From Bacteroidales bacterium (lineage in GTDB: Bacteria > Bacteroidota > Bacteroidia > Bacteroidales > WCHB1-69), in the NCBI GenBank assembly GCA_017438945.1, contig JAFRUI010000012.1, positions 1 through 63,966 on the forward strand: a DNA stretch of 63,966 nt, written 5' to 3'. The translations under genes were made by a program, and so were the position numbers. Below, piece after piece: positions 24,286-31,319 of the stretch. Below the pieces are notes generated by a model. That model was not told where the DNA came from and ran no database searches. It worked only from the letters and a program-made list of their open reading frames with translations. The number at the start of each line of letters is the position of its first letter. Position 1 is the stretch's first letter.

Positions 24286-24464
24286 CATCCTGCGTTAGCG
24301 GCAGAATCTCTTGTGTCGCTGGGATTATAAGGGGATAGCCTGCGATTGTGAAGAAACTTCCCCGCATATCGTTTTCCAAGACAGGACTATTTCAGCGCCA
24401 ATAGTGGAGGTCTTTTCTCTTTCTGAAAAAATTATCAAACAATGTCTGGATATTAAAAAAAATG

Positions 24465-24472
24465 TATTTTTG
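24465..24472 (+). promoter_or_regulatory. -7 box upstream of the tRNA-like RNA
   Basis: TATTTTTG matches the Bacteroidota consensus; the -33 region is weak. The nearest plus-strand feature is the tRNA-like element that begins about 12 bp further on. Confidence 0.5.
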
Positions 24473-24483
24473 CGGTTGAAACA

Positions 24484-24564
24484 TTGGTTGATGGTCGCAA
24501 CATGGTAGCGGGGCACGCTCATCATCGGAGCCTGCATATTGAGGGTTCGACTCCCTCCGCCAAA
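24484..24564 (+). ncRNA. tRNA-like RNA or degenerate tRNA(CAU)
   Basis: A perfect T arm is visible: GAGGG-TTCGACT-CCCTC at 24541-24557. A D-arm-like TCGC-AACATGGTA-GCGG and a GCTC-ATCATCG-GAGC stem-loop with CAT in the anticodon position precede it. TTGG at 24484-24487 can pair with CCAA at 24560-24563 as part of an acceptor stem. The junctions are wrong for a working tRNA: about five nucleotides instead of two separate acceptor and D stems, the anticodon stem is short, and two acceptor pairs are mismatched. It could be a decayed tRNA left by an integration event, or a small RNA that mimics a tRNA. Confidence 0.35.
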
Positions 24565-24568
24565 TCCC

Positions 24569-24601
24569 AAAGGAGGCTTCGTGCCTCCTTTATTTTATTT
24601 T
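24569..24601 (+). terminator. Intrinsic terminator after the tRNA-like RNA
   Basis: AAAGGAGGC-TTCGT-GCCTCCTTT is a perfect 9-bp stem followed by an A/T-rich tail (ATTTTATTTT). It also overlaps the end of the convergent gene at 24590 and could serve both directions. Confidence 0.8.
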
Positions 24602-25099
24602 CCGGTATTGGATTCCGTTCATTTTGCTCGCTTCCACTATTCCCCATGATTTCGCAAGGTTCATTACTATTCCGTGTCTTCTGTAATTTGTTTCAACAAC
24701 CACCTTTACCAAGCGGTCGCCATGGTACGGGTGCGTACATACGTAAACAAGGTGTTTTTGTACAGTGTCCTCATATATGTGCGCGGGATTCTTCAATGCA
24801 TCTTCGACAATTCCATAGTCTTCCACAGGGACATCGGCTCCCTTGGTCGTTTTGGGGTGATTTCGGTATTTGAAGATCTGTCGTTGCGTGACAATGATGT
24901 CTTTTGCATACAACTCCATGCCAAAAGATTTCATGTCGTTAATGATTGCCGAAGATATTTCACATATTCGACATACTTCCCCATCGCCGCGTCCTTTTGT
25001 CAACAACTCATTCGCAAATTGCAGTAACGAGCCTCTGTAATATTTTAATTTACAACATTTTGTATCCAAACCATCAAACATGGCATCTTTCGTTTTCAT
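24590..25099 (-). CDS. Hypothetical protein, possible small RNase/toxin-like C-terminal domain
   Basis: A 169-residue soluble protein without signal peptide. The C-terminal half (from HIYEDTVQKHLVYVCTHPYHGDRLVKVVVE to the end) has the compact alternating strand layout with conserved-looking His, Lys and Tyr residues seen in RelE/Barnase-like phage nuclease domains (PBECR group). That resemblance is by eye and weak. The gene lies alone on the minus strand between the RNA element and a broken DUF1016 gene and ends at the terminator hairpin. A plain hypothetical is the safe call. Confidence 0.5.
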   Translation of the reverse strand: MKTKDAMFDGLDTKCCKLKYYRGSLLQFANELLTKGRGDGEVCRICEISSAIINDMKSFGMELYAKDIIVTQRQIFKYRNHPKTTKGADVPVEDYGIVEDALKNPAHIYEDTVQKHLVYVCTHPYHGDRLVKVVVETNYRRHGIVMNLAKSWGIVEASKMNGIQYRKIK

Positions 25100-25145
25100 A
25101 GTGGCAATAATACTATTGCGGATGTTTTTAAACTACTTCTTTTTC

Positions 25146-25716
25146 TTACATTTTCCCCTTCGCCAGCTTCTTTGCCGTATCAACTTCCTTGATGAGCTGT
25201 TCTGATGTAGGAAAATACAATAGCCAGAACGTTCTCTTTATCGTTGCTTAAGAGTAGTCGTTCATAGAGCATGGAATTGATTTGCCGCTCCGTTTCCCGC
25301 GCTGTCCACGCATTGTTCACCGATTCCAACTCATAATACTCGCGCTTGTCAGGATCTGCGATAGCGGTAAGTAGCTTATATTGACCCCAGTTCAATTGCG
25401 TCCGCAGTGCGGACGCAATTGGGTAAAGTCGGTAAAATGCCCTTGCACGCTCTAATTGTCTTGGTCCAAATCCGCTGCCATAGTCAGGTTTCAATCGTGT
25501 GGAAAGGTTCTTAATCAGATAGGTGCCATAATCGGCACGCTCTTTCCCTTGTTGTTCTTCTTCAAAGATGCGTTTCCCCAAGTTCCAATACATCTGCACT
25601 CGACAGAAGTCCACGCTTCGCACAGCGTTGCTGCGTGCTGTTTCTATTATTTGACAGGCATCTTGGTAGAGTGAGTCTATGGGTGTGAAGGTCATAAGAT
25701 TTGTTTCTTTCTTCAT
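25146..25716 (-). pseudogene. Truncated DUF1016 (YhcG/PDDEXK-associated) gene
   Basis: The frame from 25716 to 25180 encodes 178 residues that match the DUF1016 N-terminal domain (YWNLGKRIFEEEQQGKERADYGTYLI, GFGPRQLERARAFYRLYP, LNWGQYKLL). Full proteins of this group are about 340-380 residues and end with a PD-(D/E)XK nuclease domain, absent here. At the 3' end the frame closes soon after SYIRTAHQGS, while a shifted frame continues as SEQLIKEVDTAKKLAKGKM to a TAA at 25146. This suggests a deletion or frameshift scar joining two fragments. Residues ASALRTQLN are encoded by a perfect 13-bp-stem palindrome (25393-25421). Probably non-functional. Confidence 0.65.
25393..25421. repeat. Perfect palindrome inside the DUF1016 fragment
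   Basis: CAATTGCGTCCGC-AGT-GCGGACGCAATTG is a 13-bp stem with a 3-nt loop. It falls just before the conserved NWGQYKLL segment of the domain. Confidence 0.85.
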
Positions 25717-26071
25717 CCTAATCTATATAATATTTCCGCCGACAAACATACAAAATCCTTACGTGAAAAACAACCGAAAATAATGTTTAACTTGTTAAAA
25801 ATCAAATATATAAAAATAACATTTTTCGATTTGAAAGATGTCGTTTTCGTGAACAAAATTGCAGATTGCAGAAAAATTGCAAAGCCCCGGGCATCTACTC
25901 GTAGGGTGGGACGGTGTGAATTTTGGATGATTTTGGCGATAGTACGTTCACTTGCGAGGCGGAGGTTCCGTTTGGCCGGAAAATGTCCGGCGGTTCCGAC
26001 ATTCATGGATCGGATAAGACGGCGATGGGAATGAACGGCACCACAAGGCGTGCCAGAGGTACGCTATTTTA

Positions 26072-26112
26072 GTAACCCCACATAAGGCCGACAGGCCGCA
26101 GTGTGGGGTTAC
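26072..26112 (+). repeat. Composite palindromic element, module C (copy 5)
   Basis: GTAACCCCACA (26072-26082) pairs with TGTGGGGTTAC (26102-26112). The inner segment has GGCC-GACA-GGCC. Confidence 0.75.
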
Positions 26113-26131
26113 GCGGACGGTGCGCGGGACT

Positions 26132-26185
26132 GCGTGTCGGAGACACGCCACAAAGTCGCCATGCTGTAGCGTGTCTCCGACACGC
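26132..26185. repeat. Pair of inverted short hairpins (GCGTGTC-loop-GACACGC)
   Basis: A 17-bp hairpin with loop GGA at 26132-26148 and its exact reverse complement with loop TCC at 26169-26185, 20 bp apart. Each can fold alone or pair with the other. The hairpin at 7458 has the same layout with a covarying base pair. Confidence 0.8.
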
Positions 26186-26207
26186 CGCCGGGCGACCGCA
26201 TCCTTCA

Positions 26208-26272
26208 CCCCACACTGCGCTCCACTCCGTTGCGCTTGTATGGGGTTATTAGGATTCCGTGCCTCCGGCACG
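26208..26272 (-). repeat. Composite palindromic element, module C with a different hairpin (copy 6)
   Basis: CCCCACACTGCGC...GTATGGGGTTATTAG is followed by CGTGCC-TCC-GGCACG instead of modules B and A, so the modules are interchangeable. Confidence 0.7.
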
Positions 26273-26424
26273 AGTTCGCAACCGGTACTGGCATCCTATG
26301 CCATCTACTGGCAAATCGGAGAAGGAAGACGATGGTATGACCGTGATAAAGCGATGGTCATCGGAAAGTGCAAGGGCTTGCGGTATGGCGTGGTGGGCAA
26401 ACGGAATGGCTTTGTAACGTTTTG

Positions 26425-27480
26425 TCAGCCCAGCGGCTCACACCTGTCCTTTCGCACCACGCGGTCGCGCATGAGGGTGGGACTGGTGAAGTTTCGGGCT
26501 ATGTTTTGAACGAGTTCGCGATAGTTGTCACTTCCGTCTTCTTTCCTGTGGTAATAAGGCTTGATAGAAACACAATTCGGATGTTCGAAAAGCGTGGCAA
26601 GCAGCGTCCGGTCGGAAAGACCACAAGAGTGGCCCATGATGCAAACTTGGTACGGGGCGGATTCAATAAACGAGAGCATGTCACGATAGTTTGAGGCCTC
26701 CAAATATCGGAACGATTTAATGTGCTGTAAGTATTCGTTATCGTTCTTTTTCATCAGCACTTCGTATTCATCGTCCCGTTCGTCCCCATAGCCGAAAATC
26801 ACGCTTTCGGGATTTGACAGATCACCGTGAATATGATTGATCGAATATTTGTATGCTTTTGGCAGATACATATCCGCAGTGTTGGTGTAATTAAAGTTGA
26901 GGAGCATAATATTATTTGGCTCCATTCTACCCCATTTATCCATGGAACTGATGGCAATGTCCTCCTTGTTAAAATACTCTAAGATCTGTTTTTGGATATT
27001 GGGATTGATGGTTGCCTTAGGGATAGATTTTAGATATTCGATGAGTTTGTTTTTGAGGAATTCGAGATCGTCATTAATGTGTTTTGGCACAAAACTTTTT
27101 TTCAAGAAAACGTAGAAAATGTCTTCAATATCAACCCACTTCTTTCTTTGTAGATGATTGCAGATATTTTCAAAAAAATCGCTTTTGCTTTTATAAGTGC
27201 ATAAATCTTGATTATTTTTTGCTTTAGATAGTACTTCTTTGTTGCTCCAAGGTTGTTTAGGATTTTCATTAAAACGACAAGACCATGCATGCCCCCATGA
27301 AGCAGCACGTAAACTATCACTCAACTTGAAAGAATAAAAACGATCTTCTTCCAATTTGTTTTTGCCATTACGCAACCGTTTTCCCCATTCATCCCAATAC
27401 CACTCAATGAAATCCGCATAGCTCGTTTTCAATCCATGCGCCAAATCGAAGCCGTTACCAATGAGAACTAGTTTGTTCAT
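26425..27480 (-). CDS. AbiH-family abortive infection protein
   Basis: 351 residues. The N-terminal LVLIGNGFDLAHGLKTSYADF is the diagnostic AbiH motif. The C-terminal VCIMGHSCGLSDRTLLATLFEHPNCVSI matches the second conserved block (GHS-x3-SD). AbiH proteins protect against phage by abortive infection; the mechanism is not established. Only 32 bp separate it from a small membrane-protein frame and about 320 bp from the large YobI-like NTPase gene, all on the same strand, which suggests one defence module. It is complete in length for the family. Confidence 0.88.
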   Translation of the reverse strand: MNKLVLIGNGFDLAHGLKTSYADFIEWYWDEWGKRLRNGKNKLEEDRFYSFKLSDSLRAASWGHAWSCRFNENPKQPWSNKEVLSKAKNNQDLCTYKSKSDFFENICNHLQRKKWVDIEDIFYVFLKKSFVPKHINDDLEFLKNKLIEYLKSIPKATINPNIQKQILEYFNKEDIAISSMDKWGRMEPNNIMLLNFNYTNTADMYLPKAYKYSINHIHGDLSNPESVIFGYGDERDDEYEVLMKKNDNEYLQHIKSFRYLEASNYRDMLSFIESAPYQVCIMGHSCGLSDRTLLATLFEHPNCVSIKPYYHRKEDGSDNYRELVQNIARNFTSPTLMRDRVVRKDRCEPLG

Positions 27481-27512
27481 AAATGTATGGGGTTAATGAT
27501 AAAACTCTCAAG

Positions 27513-27668
27513 TTATTCAAAAATCATGCCGATGGTCTCCATCATATTGAGGTTTTGAGCGGTGACGAAAATATCCAATTGGTTGTAAACTGATTCTGTT
27601 TGTTGTTTGGTTTCTTTGGAAGAACGACGAGCGATGATTAAGGCGACAATGATCGCAATTACTCCCAC
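27513..27668 (-). CDS. Small single-pass membrane protein between the NTPase and AbiH genes
   Basis: 51 residues starting at GTG 27668. The frame is open a little further upstream, without a standard start but with more hydrophobic residues (TVISLL). It has one strongly hydrophobic segment (VGVIAIIVALIIA) followed by RR and a polar helix (SSKETKQQTESVYNQLDIFVTAQNLNMM). This is typical of a membrane anchor with a cytoplasmic tail. It ends 32 bp before abiH on the same strand. It is too small to assign by homology here; reading direction and spacing support a real gene. Confidence 0.45.
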   Translation of the reverse strand: MGVIAIIVALIIARRSSKETKQQTESVYNQLDIFVTAQNLNMMETIGMIFE

Positions 27669-27803
27669 AAGTAGGCTAATAACCGTTGCACAAGGATAAA
27701 ATAGAGTTCATGACATAAACTTGTTAAATGCTACTACTTTTCTTAGAATTCACCTCCAGTTTTAAGAGGGTATTAAAAACCTTGTTGTGGGTGGATAACC
27801 GTG

Positions 27804-30800
27804 TTAAATATTCTTGGTAATGACTCTATACATATTGTCTTTTTCCTTGTATGATGATATGAACTCTACTCTTTCCAAATATTGCAACAACTCTTTGTTA
27901 TAGTTGTTAACGGCCAATTTTGGCCTTAAACCCTTTTGAGCAGCAATCTCCCGATATTCTCCTCCTAAAGTGTTCAAAAAAGTCTTTACCATTTCGTCTT
28001 CAACGTTTTCTTTCTCAGCAAGACTAACAAAGATTCTTATCTTTTCCGCAATATCGTCCATGCTTATAATGAACTTTATCATTTTACTAACGCCAAGGTT
28101 TTTAAGGGAACCCTCTTGAACCAAACGACAAATCAGTTTGGCCATCTCAAGTGGCACATCATTTTTGGAAATATCATCAATGTTATCAGAAATGAACGAA
28201 ACCAATTCTTTGGCTTTGATGTTGTCAGGTTCCGCTTTAATGAACCCTTCTATGTTCTCCCACGTTGGTTTGATCACATTTGTTTTCAAAGCCACTTTCT
28301 TTTTAACATTGTCTGGAATTTCTGAAAGATTAGCAATTTTGTTGCGTTGTTTGTCTAAATATACCTCTATAGAGCCATCAATTTCAAATTCGTTGATTAT
28401 AAACAAAAGGCTTTCTTCTGATTCTTCAATACTTTCTTCAGGAAAACAACCAATATATTCCTGAAGATTATTGTTCATATCAACAATAAGGGTTTTATTT
28501 CCAAGCATTCTTATAGTGGTCATGCTTGCCGAAATATAAGATTGTACCAATTTTGTATTCAAAAAGGAGACGATGCTCAATATGTTTTGCTGGTTTCGTT
28601 CAAAGTAGCACCCTAATATAATAAAACTCATGAATTCTGGATTACTGGACTTAGTAATCAAATCCCTAAATTTCAGGTTTCTATTATGAATGTGTGTTTT
28701 AATTTTTTTGGGTCCAATCTTATCCAAACAATCATTTATCAAATCAAAACTATTGCATATTTGTTTGTCAAAATCTAAATTGTTTTTAGAGACATCTTCA
28801 AGGTTTGCATACCTCAACAAAACTTCAAACAACACACTTTGTTCCTCTTCGTTTGATCCAGTTCCGGTAATTACACAGTCCTTATAAAAGGTCTTCCATT
28901 TTTGAAAAAGGCGAGTAAATACGACACTACAGTTATCATACTCAGAATAGAAAGCATGTACAAAGTCTTTCTCTTTGTGTTTTACAATGCATCTAATAAT
29001 CCTATCTAATTTTGAAGACATTTCGTCACTACACGTGGAATGATCTGCAATGTGTTTAACAAGAGAAATATTCAAGACGCCTGCTTTATTATAGAGCTCA
29101 TCTGTAAGTTCCTCAATAACAGAGTCGATTTTGATGAGTTGGTAGTTGTAATCTTTTTTTCGCCCCACGCGTAAGTCCGTGATGAACTCTTTATCTTGGG
29201 GGGTTAGCGTAGCTGGATAGAAATAAGATATGTAGTCGTAGTAATACTCATTGATATATCCTTTTTTTAATAAGAACTCTACAAGTCTGTTTTTATCTTC
29301 TATCTCAGAAATGTCTTTTTGATAGGCTTTTATGTCGGAAGAATTCAATAATAGTGCAAGGGGCTTTTGTTGACAAATGGAGATTTCTTCATCTATTTGT
29401 TCTATTTCGTTCAAAAGTTTCCGAATCACTTCATTCTCAAAATTTAACCTTTGGAGGTAACCGTGTTGAGCATCCACCTGCTTCTCGACTTTTTCAAATT
29501 TCAAATTTAAAGTATCAGTTTGTCGTCCATTATAATAATTAGTATATTCATAATGGCTAAAGTTATCATTCATCAATTCTTGGAACTTTTGTTCATCATC
29601 AATTAGTTCTTGTGGAGAGACTCTCTTGTTTCCAGAAACAAAATACAATATTTTGTATCGTGTATCTAACAAATACCTATTCACATATAACGACCTCAAT
29701 TCTTGGCCAGTTGTCAACTGATATTTATTCTTCTCAGAAACATACTTGTCTTCAAGCTCTTTCTTTTTTTGACGCAATGTCTCTAGTACTTCATCCTGAT
29801 ACTTTTTCTTGTTTGAGATCACCTTATAAACAACCCCACCACGATTGTGTAATGCTGAAAAATCATCTGGAAAATAGTTTTTGTACACAATCATTCCGAG
29901 AAGATTTTTGGCCTCTAAGTTGTTACCAAGTTTTGTGCTATACTGAATATACTCATCAACTATATTGTACAACATTCTCATATCATCGATGTAGAGTCCC
30001 AACTCTTTACATGTAGATTCCAAAATATTTGTAACCCCATGTTGACGAAGAGCATTCAACAACATGTCTTTTGCATTTGAATAGTTGATGACAGGAATCA
30101 CAGTCGTGATATAATCGAAGAATTTTGTCCTATTTGTATCATTAAAAATATCATCCCGGACAGCATAAATAAAGACGATACGTCTTCCAACTGAGTTTGA
30201 TGAGTTTAGCAATTGATTGAGTTCACGCAATTTAAGGAAAATGTGAGTCGTTTCAAATCTGTCTAAATCTTCAATAATAACCACATTGTATTTTGTGACC
30301 TCAAAAAAGTAAATGATCTCATCCAAATGTTTGTTGAAAACCGATGTGTTTTCAGCAATGCTGATTTCTCCGTCTTTGAAATTCAATTTGTTTACTGTAG
30401 AATTGTATGTGGAGACAAAGATTTTACCTATAAAAAAGATAGAAACGCCAGTCAAGTAAACTACACATAATAAATCCCATACCTTCTTCCATCCTGTGCT
30501 GCAAGAAAAAATGGAGCGCAAGGATTCCACCATAAGGAACTCCGGCTCAAATAGTACTATTACAGCGATAACAGCAAGAACTATAGCACCTGCTATCATG
30601 AGCGCTTTGGGAAGTCTTATGTCTTGTATTCTTTTTAATCTTGATTGACGAAGCTTGCTGGCTTTCTCTTTATATATGATTTGCTGGAGAATACTGTATT
30701 CTATAAGGTGGTTGATTTCATCTTTTTCTTTTGGGATTTTTTTGTCGTTTTTGTCGGTCCCTTTATTCTGTTGAACTACTTTATCTTTATCAATCAGATC

Positions 30801-31136
30801 TTTATACAGTGTGTCGTCTTCCAATGTTGCCAACGAAATACTCAGGTACTTTGCCTTTGGATAATCACGCATTAATGTCCTTAACACAGAACTCTTTCCA
30901 GAACCGTAGGGTCCTGTTAAAGCAATATTTCTCACGTTCTCATCGCTGAGTTTATTTGCGATGTCTTCGACGGGACCATACTTTGGATTCGGCCGACCAT
31001 CTTTATCTTCCAGTTCAATATATACTGGAGCCAAATCATACTGATTTGATTCGTCTTTAAAGTGGCGAAGTAAAGGATCTTTATGGTTAAATCTCAACTT
31101 GTGAAAGAAAGAACAGATTTTTTCTTTGTTTAACAT
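27804..31136 (-). CDS. Large YobI-like (KAP-related) P-loop NTPase with two membrane helices
   Basis: 1110 residues. Residues 40-90 hold the opening typical of YobI-type NTPases (PVYIELEDKDGRPNPKYG, then Walker A GPYGSGKSS at 75-83). Two membrane helices at about 177-198 and 219-241 are inserted between Walker A and Walker B (VVIIEDLDRF, 285-294), the hallmark layout of KAP-like ATPases. FIYAVRDDIF follows as a sensor strand. The 750-residue C-terminal part is helical and divergent, fitting a sensing or effector role. These NTPases occur in defence islands. It lies downstream of hsdR by 183 bp and upstream of a small membrane protein and AbiH. Base composition is clearly A/T-richer than the flanking core genes, consistent with transfer. 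Confidence 0.85.
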   Translation of the reverse strand: MLNKEKICSFFHKLRFNHKDPLLRHFKDESNQYDLAPVYIELEDKDGRPNPKYGPVEDIANKLSDENVRNIALTGPYGSGKSSVLRTLMRDYPKAKYLSISLATLEDDTLYKDLIDKDKVVQQNKGTDKNDKKIPKEKDEINHLIEYSILQQIIYKEKASKLRQSRLKRIQDIRLPKALMIAGAIVLAVIAVIVLFEPEFLMVESLRSIFSCSTGWKKVWDLLCVVYLTGVSIFFIGKIFVSTYNSTVNKLNFKDGEISIAENTSVFNKHLDEIIYFFEVTKYNVVIIEDLDRFETTHIFLKLRELNQLLNSSNSVGRRIVFIYAVRDDIFNDTNRTKFFDYITTVIPVINYSNAKDMLLNALRQHGVTNILESTCKELGLYIDDMRMLYNIVDEYIQYSTKLGNNLEAKNLLGMIVYKNYFPDDFSALHNRGGVVYKVISNKKKYQDEVLETLRQKKKELEDKYVSEKNKYQLTTGQELRSLYVNRYLLDTRYKILYFVSGNKRVSPQELIDDEQKFQELMNDNFSHYEYTNYYNGRQTDTLNLKFEKVEKQVDAQHGYLQRLNFENEVIRKLLNEIEQIDEEISICQQKPLALLLNSSDIKAYQKDISEIEDKNRLVEFLLKKGYINEYYYDYISYFYPATLTPQDKEFITDLRVGRKKDYNYQLIKIDSVIEELTDELYNKAGVLNISLVKHIADHSTCSDEMSSKLDRIIRCIVKHKEKDFVHAFYSEYDNCSVVFTRLFQKWKTFYKDCVITGTGSNEEEQSVLFEVLLRYANLEDVSKNNLDFDKQICNSFDLINDCLDKIGPKKIKTHIHNRNLKFRDLITKSSNPEFMSFIILGCYFERNQQNILSIVSFLNTKLVQSYISASMTTIRMLGNKTLIVDMNNNLQEYIGCFPEESIEESEESLLFIINEFEIDGSIEVYLDKQRNKIANLSEIPDNVKKKVALKTNVIKPTWENIEGFIKAEPDNIKAKELVSFISDNIDDISKNDVPLEMAKLICRLVQEGSLKNLGVSKMIKFIISMDDIAEKIRIFVSLAEKENVEDEMVKTFLNTLGGEYREIAAQKGLRPKLAVNNYNKELLQYLERVEFISSYKEKDNMYRVITKNI

Positions 31137-31319
31137 GGTTTATAATTTACGAATATTTAATAATAATGACACATTTACTAACAAAAATCGTGCCATCTTT
31201 AACGAGGTCTCATTTCCTGTCAAAAATGCAGATTGATGGTGAAAACTGTTCGCTGCCCAGTTTTATCTGTCAGTCAAGTTATAATGGTTATAGCTTATTA
31301 TGGAAAATCAGGGTGAATT

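Larger units (their letters stand above)
24286..24589. other. Non-coding spacer holding a promoter, tRNA-like RNA and terminator
   Basis: This 304-bp stretch follows the toxin gene. Its first 175 bp show no gene or repeat. The right part holds a TATTTTTG box, a tRNA-like sequence and a strong hairpin terminator, listed separately. Confidence 0.6.
25717..26424. other. Gene-poor repeat mosaic between the DUF1016 fragment and AbiH
   Basis: About 700 bp. The first 150 bp are very A/T-rich and may hold the promoter of the DUF1016 gene. A GCCGGA...TCCGGC hairpin lies near 25975. From 26072 to 26272 there are module C palindromes and three small hairpins with GGA or TCC loops. The remaining 150 bp up to the AbiH stop have no recognisable gene; open frames here give low-complexity translations without domain similarity and look like shadows. 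Confidence 0.6.

Noticed and set aside
25713-26006. Minus-strand 97-residue frame
   Set aside because: Its translation has no domain or membrane logic, covers a repeat-rich spacer and overlaps the start of the DUF1016 fragment.
26120-26509. Plus-strand 129-residue frame
   Set aside because: The first half is translation of palindromic repeats and the end overlaps AbiH on the other strand; no recognisable domain.
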